Assembly: GCA_030697555.1 (NCBI GenBank)
Contig: JAUYPV010000066.1
Coordinates: 1 to 64,000, forward strand
Length of the DNA: 64,000 nucleotides
From: Hyphomonadaceae bacterium
GTDB taxonomy: Bacteria > Pseudomonadota > Alphaproteobacteria > Caulobacterales > Hyphomonadaceae
Direction of reading: 5' to 3'
Below the pieces are notes generated by a model. The model ran no database searches and had not been told where the DNA came from. It worked only from the letters and a program-made list of their open reading frames with translations. The stretch's first letter is position 1, and the number at the start of each line of letters is the position of its first letter. Of this stretch, positions 9,150 to 18,624 are shown piece by piece. The translations under genes and the position numbers were made by a program.

Positions 9150-9800
9150 GTGCCCCGCTGCCGCCTCTACCTGATCACTCCGCCCGAAATCCCGGACCTC
9201 GGCGCATTCGCGCATGAACTCGACCTGGCGCTGGACGGAGGCGATGTCGCCTGCCTGCAGATCAGGTTGAAGTCTCGCGATGGCGTGCCGGCGCCGGATA
9301 GCCACGTCCTCGATCTCGGCCGCCACATCATCCCGCGCGCGCAGGACCGTGGCGTCGCCGTGCTGATCAACGACCGGCCGGATCTGGCGATGGAGCTCGG
9401 CGCGGACGGCGTCCATATCGGCCAGCAGGACATGCCTTACGATCGCGCGCGCAAGCTCATCGGCGCGGACGCGATCGTCGGCGTCACCTGCCACAACTCG
9501 CGGCACCTCGCGATGGAAGCGGGCGAAGCCGGGGCCGACTATGTCGCCTTCGGCGCCTTCTACCCGACCGAGACCAAGGATCCTTCCACCACGGCTGAAC
9601 CAGAACTCCTGAACTGGTGGCAGCAGATGATCGAGCTGCCCTGCGTCGCCATCGGCGGCGTCACCACGGAAAACGCGCGCCCGCTGGTGGAGGCGGGCGC
9701 CGATTTCCTCGCCGTATCATCGGGCGTGTGGAAGCGCGTTGGCGGGCCCGCCGAAGCGGTCCGCGCCTTCAACACGCTGTTCGACGAACTCGGCGCCTAG
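9150..9800 (+). CDS. thiE: Thiamine-phosphate synthase
   Basis: A 216-residue TIM-barrel enzyme joining the pyrimidine and thiazole phosphates to form thiamine monophosphate. It has [27 protein letters not shown] and AIGGVT, matching the substrate and phosphate loops of ThiE. The start used is GTG at 9150, with GGAGG five bases upstream; an out-of-frame ATG overlaps it at 9148. Its stop overlaps the stop of the convergent DUF4282 gene in a shared CTAG. No TPP riboswitch was recognised upstream. Confidence 0.9.
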   Translation: MPRCRLYLITPPEIPDLGAFAHELDLALDGGDVACLQIRLKSRDGVPAPDSHVLDLGRHIIPRAQDRGVAVLINDRPDLAMELGADGVHIGQQDMPYDRARKLIGADAIVGVTCHNSRHLAMEAGEAGADYVAFGAFYPTETKDPSTTAEPELLNWWQQMIELPCVAIGGVTTENARPLVEAGADFLAVSSGVWKRVGGPAEAVRAFNTLFDELGA

Positions 9801-10117
9801 ACGGGCGGCGGCGTCGGAGCGGCGACAACCGGGGCGCCGCCGGCGATAGACTTCCTGACCTCGCCAAGATCGTTCGAGATCTTGAACAGGACGATCCACA
9901 TCTCGCAGACGAAGCGCCAGAACAGCAGATAGATCACCGCGAGGATCGGGCCGACGACGATCGTGCCGATGCCCTGCAGGAAGCCGAACTGGAAGCCGCT
10001 AAACATGATGAACAGGCATCCCAGCGCGATGCCGATAATTCCGACGTAGTAGATGAACTTCACAAGCGCCGTGCCGATCAGCTTGTCGAAGTTCAGGAAC
10101 ATATTCACGAAGTTCAT
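9797..10117 (-). CDS. DUF4282 family membrane protein
   Basis: A 106-residue inner-membrane protein with two long hydrophobic helices (about residues 15-45 and 45-70), the second ending in [15 protein letters not shown], then a short soluble tail rich in Ala and Pro. This fits DUF4282. The frame opens eight codons earlier, but the ATG at 10117 has GGGGCGG at proper spacing. It is convergent with thiE, sharing a CTAG stop overlap. A second DUF4282-like protein is at 19334-19702. Confidence 0.75.
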   Translation of the reverse strand: MNFVNMFLNFDKLIGTALVKFIYYVGIIGIALGCLFIMFSGFQFGFLQGIGTIVVGPILAVIYLLFWRFVCEMWIVLFKISNDLGEVRKSIAGGAPVVAAPTPPPV

Positions 10118-10266
10118 GAGCCGCCCCTTTTCCGTGTCCAAACCGGGGAAAGCGTCTCAGGTGGGCCTAGCCTGCGTCAAGCCGCCGCACGGGGCAGGCG
10201 AATGCCGTTTTGCTTGCTCACCCGAGCTATCCACGACTATGGAGTGCCCCCAAGCCAAGGCTACCC

Positions 10267-11091
10267 ATGTCCCGTCCCTCCCCTACTGTCAGCGTCATGA
10301 TGGAGGCCGCCCGCGCCGCCGGTCGTCGCCTCATTCGCGATTTCGGCGAAGTCGAGAACCTGCAGGTCTCGCGCAAGGGGCCCGCCGACTTCGTCTCGGC
10401 CGCCGATCAGAAGGCCGAGGAGATCATCCGCAAGAGCCTCGAGAAGACCCGTCCCGGCTATGGCTTCCTCCTCGAGGAAGGCGGCGAGGTGAAAGGCACA
10501 GACAAGACGCACCGCTTCATCGTCGATCCGCTCGACGGCACGCTCAACTTCCTGCACGGCATTCCGCACTTCGGCATCTCCATCGCGCTGGAGCGTGACG
10601 GCAAGCTGCGCGCCGGCGTCGTGTTCGACCCGATGCGCAACGAGATGTTCTGGGCCGAGGAAGGCGAAGGCTGCTGGCTGGAGAACAGGCGCCTGCGCGT
10701 CGCCTCGCGCCGCAAGCTCAATGAGGCGGTGGTGACCACCGGCATTCCGCAGCTCGGCGTCGACGGCTTCGAGAAATTCACGGGAGAGCTCGCCGCCGTG
10801 CGCAACGAAGTCGCTGCCGTGCGCCGCTTCGGCTCCGCCGCGCTGGATCTCGCGTGGGTCGCCGCCGGCCGCTTCGACGGCTTCTGGGAACGCGGACTTT
10901 CGCTGTGGGATATCGCAGGCGGCTTCGTACTGGTTCAGGAAGCCGGCGGCACGATCCTTGGACTCAATAAAAAAGAACCGCGACTAGGCGACTTCGTCGC
11001 CGCCAACCCAAGCCTCGCGCCGAAACTCGCCGAGCGCATCGAAGGCAAGATCACCAAGAAGACCACGCACCGCCTGTTGCGTCCGGAGTAG
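10267..11091 (+). CDS. suhB: Inositol monophosphatase family protein
   Basis: A 274-residue Mg-dependent phosphatase. The metal and catalytic motifs are present: EEGG near residue 75, DPLDGTLNFLHG near 90, and WDIAGG near 220. Family members dephosphorylate inositol-1-phosphate; SuhB also acts in rRNA antitermination in enterobacteria. The ATG at 10267 removes a non-conserved 19-residue extension of the open frame. It is transcribed alone, convergent with the DUF533 gene six bases downstream. Confidence 0.9.
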   Translation: MSRPSPTVSVMMEAARAAGRRLIRDFGEVENLQVSRKGPADFVSAADQKAEEIIRKSLEKTRPGYGFLLEEGGEVKGTDKTHRFIVDPLDGTLNFLHGIPHFGISIALERDGKLRAGVVFDPMRNEMFWAEEGEGCWLENRRLRVASRRKLNEAVVTTGIPQLGVDGFEKFTGELAAVRNEVAAVRRFGSAALDLAWVAAGRFDGFWERGLSLWDIAGGFVLVQEAGGTILGLNKKEPRLGDFVAANPSLAPKLAERIEGKITKKTTHRLLRPE

Positions 11092-11097
11092 CGCGCC

Positions 11098-11946
11098 TCA
11101 GGTCGCCTTCGCCGCCGACGCTCCAGCGTCGATCTGCGCGACCAGGCCCTCATCGAGCTTCAGCGCGATAGCGAGGTTCATCAGGAACGCCTTCTCCTGC
11201 ATGCTGTTAGCGTCGATGGCGATCCGCGCGGCAGTGTAGACCTGCGCCGCAAGCGCAGGCGTCGTCGCCACCGCAGCCAGCTCCGCGACCGACGCGGGCT
11301 TGGTGAATTCCGCATCGAGAAACTTCGCCGCGTGTACATCGAGCCCGGCATTCTGCAGCCCGCCGACAATGCGCGAGCGCTCTTCATTGTCGATGATGCC
11401 ATCGCTCGCCGCCGCCGCGATCATCGCGCGCAGGATCAGCATCGATGTCGCATTGTCCTGCGCAGGATTGCCGGTTTCGCCGAACGGGCTTTCCATGGGC
11501 GCCGCTTCGATCAGCGCCTGAGGCGAGGGCTGCGCCTTGGCCTGATTGTTCTGGAAAGCCTTATAGGCAAGGCCGCCGACCATCGCGAGACCGCCGAGCG
11601 TCGCCGCGCCGCCGAGAAGGCCGCGCCCGCCCTTGCTGCCAAGCAGGAGCGCGCCGAGACCGCCGAGCGCCGCTCCCGTCGCCAGCTTGTTCTGTCCGGC
11701 AAACTGCTTGGCTTGTTCAAAGAGATCACCGGCCGACTTGCCGCCCGTTACGCCCTTCAGCGCATCATCCGCTTTGGCGCCGATGCCGGTCTGCTTCTCG
11801 ATGGCGGCCGCGCCGTCCTGTATTCCGCCGACGGAATCCTTCAGCAGGTTACCAAGTAGTCCACCGACCTGGCCCATGGCGCCCTGCGCCTGTTTAGCGC
11901 CATCCGCTCCGAGCATCTGGTTGAGAAGTTTGCTGGCGTCGAACAT
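11098..11946 (-). CDS. DUF533 / TerB-like protein
   Basis: A 282-residue protein. Residues 1-75 contain Gly/Ala/Gln-rich helices. Around 88-132 is a glycine-rich hydrophobic stretch (ATGAALGGLGALLLG and a second segment) that may insert in a membrane. From about 165 onward is the TerB-like helical domain with MIAAAASDGIIDNEER. The match is to DUF533 (YebE-like); the function is unknown. It ends six bases from suhB in convergent orientation. Confidence 0.8.
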   Translation of the reverse strand: MFDASKLLNQMLGADGAKQAQGAMGQVGGLLGNLLKDSVGGIQDGAAAIEKQTGIGAKADDALKGVTGGKSAGDLFEQAKQFAGQNKLATGAALGGLGALLLGSKGGRGLLGGAATLGGLAMVGGLAYKAFQNNQAKAQPSPQALIEAAPMESPFGETGNPAQDNATSMLILRAMIAAAASDGIIDNEERSRIVGGLQNAGLDVHAAKFLDAEFTKPASVAELAAVATTPALAAQVYTAARIAIDANSMQEKAFLMNLAIALKLDEGLVAQIDAGASAAKAT

Positions 11947-12036
11947 GGGGAGTCCTCCAGAAAGGGACGAGGCACCCTATACGGTTTATGCCCGCGCGAC
12001 AGGCCGCGCGGGCAATTCATGTCTGTCCGAAAACCG

Positions 12037-12372
12037 TCATCCCTCGAACGGCCAGAAGGCCCGCAGCTCCAGACGCCCGGCGCGCGCCATCGGATGTCTG
12101 GCCGCGATGGCGATCGCTTCCTCCATGCTGTCGCATTCGAGGATGTCGAAGCCGACGATGACTTCCTTGGCCTCCGCGAAAGGCCCGTCGGTGACGATCA
12201 CCTTGCCTTTGCGGACGCGCACTGTCCTCGCGTCCTTGTTCGGCCGCAGACGGTCTCCCATCAAGCGCTTGCCATTCTTCTCAAGCGTATCGACCCAGGT
12301 CTCGACCTCGCCGGGCGTCTCGGGTTTGTCGTCGGGTTCGCTGTCCGAACAGACGAACATCATGAACTGCAT
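12037..12372 (-). CDS. YciI/DGPF-domain protein
   Basis: A 111-residue protein with the DGPF motif (VTDGPFAEAKEVI) of the YCII-related dimeric alpha/beta barrel family, often found beside ECF sigma factors. No sigma factor is adjacent here. The open frame extends to 12426, but the ATG at 12372 (MQFMMFVCSD) matches the family start. A second YciI-type protein is at 58885. The enzymatic role is unknown. Confidence 0.8.
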   Translation of the reverse strand: MQFMMFVCSDSEPDDKPETPGEVETWVDTLEKNGKRLMGDRLRPNKDARTVRVRKGKVIVTDGPFAEAKEVIVGFDILECDSMEEAIAIAARHPMARAGRLELRAFWPFEG

Positions 12373-12451
12373 GGAACGGCCCTTTTCTGCTGGTTCCGCC
12401 CACAGGACGAACGGGGACACCGGCATCCGACAATTTTGAAGCCGGAAAAGA

Positions 12452-14287
12452 TCAGCCGCTCGTGAACTGCATTTCCGCCAGCTTGGCGTAGAGCCCGCCT
12501 GCGCGGACGAGGCTTTCGTGGTCGCCCTGCTCCACCACGCGGCCCTGTTCCATCACGACGATCCTGCTGGCGCGGCGCACCGTGGCGAGCCGGTGGGCGA
12601 TCACCAGCGTCGTGCGGCCCTGGCTGGCCTGGTCGAGCGCCTTCTGCACGAGGCGTTCGTTGGCCGCATCCAGCGCCGAGGTCGCTTCATCCAGCAACAT
12701 CACCGGCGCGCCCCGCACCAGCGCGCGCGCAATGGCGATGCGCTGGCGCTCGCCACCCGACAACGCCCTGCCCTTGGCGCCGACTTCCGCCGCCAGTCCG
12801 CCGCGCGGTTCCAGGAAGGCGTACGCCTCCGCCTTGCGCAGCGCCTCGCGAACTTCCTCGTCGCTCGCCGCCTGCCGCCCGAAGCGGACATTTCCGGACG
12901 CATCGCCCGAAAAGATCGGCGCTTCCTGCGGCACATAGGAGAACCGTGCACGCCACTCGGCAGGATCGACCTCGCGCGCATCCATGCCGTCGAGCGTGAC
13001 CATGCCTTCCTGCGGATCGAAGAAGCGCAGCAGCATGCGGAACACGGTCGACTTGCCCGCGCCCGACGGGCCGACAAGCGCGATCATCTCGCCCGGCTTC
13101 GCCTCGAACGAGACGCCGTTGAGCGAGACACCCTCCGCGCCCGGATAAGCGAACGATACACGCTCAAGCTTCACATGGCCCTTGGCGGCCGCCGGCATCG
13201 GCTTGGGGCTTGCCGGCGCCGCGATGTCCGGCTTCTGGGCAAGGATCTCCATAGAGCGCTCGGCCGCGCCGGACGCGCGCATCGCATCGCCGAACACTTC
13301 CGCCACCGTCGCAAAGCCGCCGACGCCAAACATCGCCAGCAATACAAATTGTATGAAGGCGCCCGTCGTCATGTCGCCCGACATCACGCTGTTCGCGCCC
13401 AGCCAGACCACTCCGGCGACGCCGCAGAACATCACGGCGATAACGATTGCCGTCAGCAGGGCCCGCACGCGAATGCGCGCCAGCGCCGCCTGGAACGCCG
13501 CCTCGATTGCAGCACGGAACCGCCCTTCCCGCTCGCGCTCCATGCCATAGGCCTGCACGAGATCGATGGCGTCCAGCGTCTCGGTCGCTTCCGCCGCTGC
13601 ATCCGCGATGCGGTCCTGTGCATTGACCGAAAGCTTCCGCACGCGCCGGCCGATCGCCATGATCGGCAGGATGAGGACCGGCGTGCCGATGATCAGGATT
13701 CCGGTGAGCTGCCACGAGGTGATGAACATCAGGACCAGCGCGCCGAGCGACGTCACGCCCGAGCGCACCGCCATCGAAAAGCCCGAACCGAAGAATGACT
13801 CGATCAGCGTGATGTCCGCCGTCAGCCGCGAGACCGCCTCGCCGGTCTTCAGCTTGGAGAAGTACGCCGGCGACAGCGTCATCAGCCGCGCATAGACGTC
13901 GGCCCGCAGGTCCGCCGCCAGCCGCTCGCCGAAGCGCGAAAAGAAATAGAACCTCACCGCCGAGAACAGCGCGAGCAGAAGCGCGATCAGCATGATGGCG
14001 AGGAAGCCGGCGTTCACCGCGCCGGGGTCGAGGCCGGCGGCGCCGGAGAACCCGGTGTCGGCCAGCCAGCGCGCCGGGAAGGTGATGGCGAGGTTCAGAG
14101 CCGCCGCGATGAACAGGAAGACTATCGCCAGGGTCGCCGTCGTCCGCTGCCGCCTCACATAGGGAAGGAGCCCCATCAAGGGCTTCAGCGACTTCGCCTT
14201 GCCCCGCTGCGGCGCGCCCTCTCCCCAGCGCTGGGCGCCGGCGGTACGGTCGAAAGCAGCATTTTCCGGGGCGGACCCGTCGCTCAT
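12452..14287 (-). CDS. ABC exporter, fused membrane and ATPase domains
   Basis: A 611-residue MsbA-type half transporter. Residues 40-340 hold six hydrophobic helices. The ATPase domain has Walker A GPSGAGKS, signature LSGGERQRIAIARAL, Walker B VMLLDEATSALD and the H-loop VIAHRLATVR. It should work as a homodimer exporting a lipid or drug; the substrate cannot be read from sequence. It is transcribed on its own, divergent from rpmE, with 160 bp between the starts. Confidence 0.92.
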   Translation of the reverse strand: MSDGSAPENAAFDRTAGAQRWGEGAPQRGKAKSLKPLMGLLPYVRRQRTTATLAIVFLFIAAALNLAITFPARWLADTGFSGAAGLDPGAVNAGFLAIMLIALLLALFSAVRFYFFSRFGERLAADLRADVYARLMTLSPAYFSKLKTGEAVSRLTADITLIESFFGSGFSMAVRSGVTSLGALVLMFITSWQLTGILIIGTPVLILPIMAIGRRVRKLSVNAQDRIADAAAEATETLDAIDLVQAYGMEREREGRFRAAIEAAFQAALARIRVRALLTAIVIAVMFCGVAGVVWLGANSVMSGDMTTGAFIQFVLLAMFGVGGFATVAEVFGDAMRASGAAERSMEILAQKPDIAAPASPKPMPAAAKGHVKLERVSFAYPGAEGVSLNGVSFEAKPGEMIALVGPSGAGKSTVFRMLLRFFDPQEGMVTLDGMDAREVDPAEWRARFSYVPQEAPIFSGDASGNVRFGRQAASDEEVREALRKAEAYAFLEPRGGLAAEVGAKGRALSGGERQRIAIARALVRGAPVMLLDEATSALDAANERLVQKALDQASQGRTTLVIAHRLATVRRASRIVVMEQGRVVEQGDHESLVRAGGLYAKLAEMQFTSG

Positions 14288-14447
14288 GTTTCGCTCCCGG
14301 GACGCTGATAGGCCCCGTTTTCCGGTTTCTGGCGTCCCGCCTTGCCATAAAAGCCGCCTTCGGGTATGAGCCCCGCTCCCGAATTCAGCAAGGCTTTGCG
14401 GGCGTTAACGACGCCCCCGGACCGCGCTAACAGCCAGAGACTTCGCC

Positions 14448-14672
14448 ATGAAGAAAGAAGGCCATCCCGACTACCACTTCATCACGGTCACGATGACCGA
14501 TGGCACGTCCTTCAAGACCCGTTCGACGATGGGTAAGGAAGGCGCGACGCTGGCGCTCGACATCGACCCGAAGACGCACCCGGCCTGGACCGGCGGCAAC
14601 GCCACCATGCTCGACCGCGGCGGCCGCCTGACGCGCTTCAAGGACAAGTTCAAGGGCTTCATGAAGTCCTGA
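14448..14672 (+). CDS. rpmE: 50S ribosomal protein L31
   Basis: A 74-residue protein starting [20 protein letters not shown], typical of alphaproteobacterial L31. It lacks the zinc-binding cysteines of the C+ form, so it should not need zinc. It lies downstream of the divergent ABC exporter and is followed by an excellent terminator, so it is a short single-gene transcript. Confidence 0.95.
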   Translation: MKKEGHPDYHFITVTMTDGTSFKTRSTMGKEGATLALDIDPKTHPAWTGGNATMLDRGGRLTRFKDKFKGFMKS

Positions 14673-14698
14673 AGACTTCCGACCTTCAGACCTACCGA

Positions 14699-14727
14699 AG
14701 GCCCGCCTCACGGCGGGCCTTTTGTTT
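14699..14727 (+). terminator. Rho-independent terminator after rpmE
   Basis: GGCCCGCC, TCAC loop, GGCGGGCC, then TTTTGTTTT, starting 28 bases after the rpmE stop. The 8-bp stem is perfect. Confidence 0.9.
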
Positions 14728-14781
14728 TGCGCTTCCGCGCGGCGGCCCGGCGGTCTAGCGTCAGTCAGCCGGGGCGCGGCG

Positions 14782-16461
14782 ATGGCCAGTGATCAACCAG
14801 TACAAGGACGGCGGCTTCTTCTCGCCTACGCGGAAGCAAGCCGCGACCTCGTAGCCCCGCTGGCGCGGGCGCTCGAGGCGGCGGGCTTCGCCGTTGACTG
14901 GGCGCCCGCGAGCCCAGCTTCGGCGCCAGGCCTGATCGACACCGCCAAGACCGTCGTCGTGTGCTGGACGCCCGCGGCCGTCGCCAGCGACGCCGTGAAC
15001 CTGCAAGCCGCCCGCGCGCGCAAGGCGAACAAGCTGACGCCGGTGATCCTCGCGCCCTGCACCCCGCCCGCAAACCTCGGCGGACGATTCCACATCGCCG
15101 ACCTCTCCGGCTGGCGCGGCGACAGCACCGATCCTGAATTTCTCGCCTTCGTCCATTCGCTGCACGGCCGCCTGTCCGGCGGCTTGTCGGGCCGCATGCT
15201 GGACGGCGGCGCATGGAAATCGCGCCTGCTCTCCTGGGGCGGCGCCAGCGCGGCGGGCCTTGCGGCGATCGCGCTGATCGTCAATTTCGGCGGCCTCAAG
15301 CAGGCCTATGACAGCCTCTTCAACCCGTCGGCATCGGAAAAGGCGCTGGTCGCCACCGACGCCAAGGTCGACGAAGTGCTGACCTTGCTGAAGTCGAAGT
15401 CGGGCGCGCTCGGCCCCGGCGCGGAGAACGCTCTGCGTGAAAGCATCGCGCGCCTGTTGTCGGCGCAGGATGGCGCGCGCGGCGCCGCGGCCGAGAAGCT
15501 GTTCAACGGTGATGTCGACGGCGCGCTACGCGATCTGAACGAAGCCGCGCAGGAAGGCGAGAAGGCCGCCGCCGGCCTTGCTGAGACGTGGAAGGAGATC
15601 GGCGCCCTTGCCTATCCGCAGCGCACCTGGGACGCCATCGACGCCTACGAGCGGGCCGTGGAGCTTGTCCCCACCGACCCGGTTGCGCGCAGTCAGCTCG
15701 GCAATCTCTATATGCGCGCGGGCCGGCTCGACGATGCGGAACTGGCGTTCATGCGCGTATTCGACGATGCCGGCGAGGAAGATCTAGACGTGCAGGCGCT
15801 GGCGGCAGGCAGCCTCGGACAGGTCGCGATGCGGCGTGGCGCGATGGAAGCCGCCGAGGATTTCCTGAACCAGGCGCTCGAGATCGACCAGCAGATCGGC
15901 AGCCTCGAAGGACAGGCGGCCGACCTCGCCGACCTCGGCCATCTGCGCCAACAGCGCGGCGAGATGAAAGCGGCCGAGACGATGTTCCGCCAGGCCATCG
16001 ACCTGCAGGTAAAAGCCGGCAACCCGCAGGGTCATTCCGACGCGCTCGGCAGGCTGGGCTACCTGCTACTCGAACGCGAGAAGACCGATGAAGCCGAAGC
16101 CTCATTCCGCGAAGCGCTCGCCATCAGCGAGCGGCAGGACGACGTCGAAGGCCGCGCTTTTGCTCTTGCGGGGCTGGGCAACGTCGCGGGCAATCGCAAA
16201 CAGGCAAGTGAGGCGGCAGCGCTTTATCTCGAAGCCCTCGCCCTCGCCGAACAGATAAGTTCGACGGAAATCCAGGCGACCACGCTGACGGAGCTCGGCC
16301 TCCTTGCCGAGAACCGCGGCGACAAGACCGAAGCGATCGAGCGTTTCCGCTCCGCGATGGAAATCTATCGCCAGATGGGCCTGCAGGATGACGTCAGAAA
16401 TATGCAGGACCGTCTCAAAAAGAACGGCGCGACGCCGGCGCCGGAAGGCGCGGAGCGATAG
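14782..16461 (+). CDS. Degenerate TIR domain, TM helix and TPR array
   Basis: A 559-residue protein. Residues 10-130 form a TIR-like domain (LLLAYAEASRDLVAPLARAL, VVVCWTPAAVASD). A single membrane helix spans about 155-175. From about 240 to 550 are TPR repeats. In NAD-cleaving TIR domains the catalytic Glu sits in a segment like SDWVxxEA; here the matching stretch reads SDAVNLQA, with Gln in place of Glu. I infer a signalling or scaffold role, not NADase activity. The ATG at 14782 begins the TIR fold; an upstream extension of 20 codons is unsupported. Confidence 0.75.
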   Translation: MASDQPVQGRRLLLAYAEASRDLVAPLARALEAAGFAVDWAPASPASAPGLIDTAKTVVVCWTPAAVASDAVNLQAARARKANKLTPVILAPCTPPANLGGRFHIADLSGWRGDSTDPEFLAFVHSLHGRLSGGLSGRMLDGGAWKSRLLSWGGASAAGLAAIALIVNFGGLKQAYDSLFNPSASEKALVATDAKVDEVLTLLKSKSGALGPGAENALRESIARLLSAQDGARGAAAEKLFNGDVDGALRDLNEAAQEGEKAAAGLAETWKEIGALAYPQRTWDAIDAYERAVELVPTDPVARSQLGNLYMRAGRLDDAELAFMRVFDDAGEEDLDVQALAAGSLGQVAMRRGAMEAAEDFLNQALEIDQQIGSLEGQAADLADLGHLRQQRGEMKAAETMFRQAIDLQVKAGNPQGHSDALGRLGYLLLEREKTDEAEASFREALAISERQDDVEGRAFALAGLGNVAGNRKQASEAAALYLEALALAEQISSTEIQATTLTELGLLAENRGDKTEAIERFRSAMEIYRQMGLQDDVRNMQDRLKKNGATPAPEGAER

Positions 16462-16497
16462 CGCCGGCCAGGCCAGCGAAGTCTCAAGCGGTGAAGT

Positions 16498-17046
16498 TTA
16501 GTCCCTGCGCCACACGGCGAGCGGGTCGAACGCGCCGCCTTCAGCGGCTGCGCGAAGGCGGTCGATCTGGCGCATCACCGGATTTTCGGTAGGCTGCGGA
16601 GATTCCGAATAGAGCGCGGCATCGAAACGCGAGACGCGCTCGTATAGGGCGCGGCTGCGGTCGACCAGGATCATCAGCGGCGCGGGCATCACGGCGCGGT
16701 CGCACGGATGCGGCTCGCCGGGGCGTGCGATACGGTATTTCTCGTCGCCCGCTTCCTCGACGCCCATGTCCTTCTCTCGGACGGCGCGCTGCACGACCAG
16801 CCACGACGCGGCCTGCATCAGGCGCGTGGTTACTTCCATCGACTCGGCGGCGTAAACCAACGCCAGCTCGCGGTTCAGCTTGCGCGAATCCGTGCGGCCA
16901 GGGCCGTCAAGGTAAGTGGCGGCCTCTTCGACCAGCGCCATGCCCTCCTTGAACAGGCGATCAAACATCTCCGAAGACGCGAACTCCACGACCCGGCGCT
17001 TCCAGTCTTCCCGCGCGGGGTCCGTAGAGTGAATGGCGTCACGCAT
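16498..17046 (-). CDS. DUF1465 family protein
   Basis: A 182-residue helical protein matching the alphaproteobacterial DUF1465 family: FKEGMALVEEAATYLDGPGR near residue 33 and ESMEVTTRLMQAASWLVVQRAV near 68-90. The function is unknown, though the gene is widely conserved near DUF1192 and TrcR as here. No signal peptide or membrane helix is seen. It is convergent with the TIR-TPR gene and upstream of a 149-bp gap before the DUF1192 gene on the same strand. Confidence 0.85.
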   Translation of the reverse strand: MRDAIHSTDPAREDWKRRVVEFASSEMFDRLFKEGMALVEEAATYLDGPGRTDSRKLNRELALVYAAESMEVTTRLMQAASWLVVQRAVREKDMGVEEAGDEKYRIARPGEPHPCDRAVMPAPLMILVDRSRALYERVSRFDAALYSESPQPTENPVMRQIDRLRAAAEGGAFDPLAVWRRD

Positions 17047-17195
17047 GTATCCCTCGAATTACACCCGCCCGGCGAAACAGTCTCGTCCCGAGACCTTGCC
17101 CAAGCCTTTACCACCGTCTTGCCCGCTTCCGGATGGTATCACGCAAGACCCTTGCCGGAGAGCAAATGTGCGGCGGTGTAACGCGGCTTAAGCGC

Positions 17196-17372
17196 CTACG
17201 ACTTGAAGAATGCGGCTTCGGCTGCCTTTCGGGTTGCTTCCTTCTTCGTGATCATCGTTTCGCAGGCCGATATTTCGGCCCTTAGCGTCTCGATACGTTC
17301 CTTGAGGTCCTGGAGCGACATGTCTTCCAGAAGCTTCTTCACCACCCTTACCGGCTCGTCATCGAAGTTCAT
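17196..17372 (-). CDS. DUF1192 family small protein
   Basis: A 58-residue protein starting MNFDDEPVRVVKKLLEDMSL, then a single coiled-coil helix with the ERIETLRAEI pattern and C-terminal ending AAFFKS. This matches DUF1192, a family restricted largely to alphaproteobacteria and usually beside DUF1465. The ATG at 17372 has GAGGCGG upstream; the frame extends 15 codons further without support. The function is unknown. It is divergent from the quinone oxidoreductase. Confidence 0.82.
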   Translation of the reverse strand: MNFDDEPVRVVKKLLEDMSLQDLKERIETLRAEISACETMITKKEATRKAAEAAFFKS

Positions 17373-17484
17373 GGCCGCCTCTCCTCGGTCTTGCGCCCCA
17401 ACCCTGCTTGACCGCAACCGCCCGTCGCGCCCAAGTCAGCCCCGAAGCCCTCCTGTCCGCCGATTAAAACCCCGGAAGCCGTAA

Positions 17485-18465
17485 ATGTCCAAACCGATGA
17501 TGCAAGCGGTCAAATCCGTGGTTGGCGAGAAGCTGATCCTGCATGAAATCGCAACGCCAACGCCCGGCCCGGGCCAGGTACTGATCAAGGTGGCGGCTGC
17601 TGGCGTGAACCGGCCGGACCTGATCCAGCGCGCCGGCCGCTATCCCCCTCCCCCCGGGGCGCCCGAAACACTGGGACTGGAGGTCGCCGGAACGATCGAG
17701 GCGACCGGACCCGACGCCGGAAAGTGGAAACAGGGCGACAAGGTCTGCGCCCTCCTGCCTGGCGGCGGCTATGCCGAATACGCGATAGCCCCGCATGGTT
17801 CGGTCATGCCGATCCCCGAGCCGCTCTCCTTCATTGAGGCAGCGGGCCTGCCGGAGACCGTTCTGACGGTCTGGAACAACGTGTTCGAGATGGGCCGGCT
17901 GAAAACCGGCGAGACCTTCCTCGTCCACGGCGGCGCCAGCGGCATCGGCACCACCGCGATCCAGATGGCCGCGGCCTGGGGCGCCAAGGTCTACGCCACT
18001 GCCGGGTCCGACGAGAAATGCCGGCTCTGCGAGAAGCTCGGGGCGACCAAGGCCATCAACTACAAGACCCAGGACTTCGAGGCCGTCATGCGCGACGAGG
18101 GCGGCGTCGACGTCATCCTCGACATGGTCGGCAAGCCGTATTTCGACAAGAACCTCACCATCCTCAAGGACCTCGGCCGTCTCTGCTACATCGCCTTCCT
18201 GCAGGGCTCGAAGGTCGAGGGCGACCTGCTCCGGCTGATGATGAAGCGGATCACCGTTACCGGCTCCACGCTCCGGATCCGCACCGAGGCCTACAAGGAG
18301 AAGCTGGCCGAGGGGGTCGTTACCCATGTCTGGCCGATGATCGCCCAGGGCCGGTTCAAGCCCCTCATCAGTCACGTCTTTCCGCTGGGGGAAGCAGACG
18401 CCGCCCACGCCCAGATGGAGGCCAGCGACCACGCCGGCAAAATAATTCTGCAGGTTGACGGCTAA
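17485..18465 (+). CDS. NAD(P)H quinone oxidoreductase, MDR family
   Basis: A 326-residue medium-chain reductase of the quinone oxidoreductase/PIG3 subgroup. It has GVNRPDLIQRAGRYPPPPG near residue 40 and the nucleotide-binding GGASGIGTTAIQMA near residue 150. The zinc ligands of true alcohol dehydrogenases are absent, as usual for the group. It probably reduces quinones or enones with NADPH. The nearby DUF1192 and TrcR genes are its usual neighbours in alphaproteobacteria. Confidence 0.92.
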   Translation: MSKPMMQAVKSVVGEKLILHEIATPTPGPGQVLIKVAAAGVNRPDLIQRAGRYPPPPGAPETLGLEVAGTIEATGPDAGKWKQGDKVCALLPGGGYAEYAIAPHGSVMPIPEPLSFIEAAGLPETVLTVWNNVFEMGRLKTGETFLVHGGASGIGTTAIQMAAAWGAKVYATAGSDEKCRLCEKLGATKAINYKTQDFEAVMRDEGGVDVILDMVGKPYFDKNLTILKDLGRLCYIAFLQGSKVEGDLLRLMMKRITVTGSTLRIRTEAYKEKLAEGVVTHVWPMIAQGRFKPLISHVFPLGEADAAHAQMEASDHAGKIILQVDG

Positions 18466-18570
18466 AGCCCTGATTCTGGGTATCCCGATAGCGTCATCCG
18501 AGGTTCACAACCCGGAAAACCTGAACTATATCAGCGCCTGCTCAGGACTATCCATCCGTACAATTTCGGA

Positions 18571-18597
18571 AAGCCCGGCCCTAAGCGCCGGGTTTTT
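18571..18597 (+). terminator. Terminator 28 bases before trcR
   Basis: AAGCCCGGC pairs with GCCGGGTTT (with one wobble), followed by further T. It may end the quinone reductase transcript, 105 bases past its stop, or lie within the trcR leader and attenuate it, since the trcR start codon is only 28 bases away. Confidence 0.75.
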
Positions 18598-18624
18598 CGT
18601 TTTCAGGACTACAGAGGCGCCCCC

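Noticed and set aside
9117-9150. TPP riboswitch upstream of thiE
   Set aside because: The gap is only 34 bases and no THI-box-like sequence is seen.
14782-16461. TIR protein as a Thoeris or CBASS-type defence effector
   Set aside because: The catalytic Glu is missing and no partner sensor or cyclase gene is adjacent; the neighbours are housekeeping.
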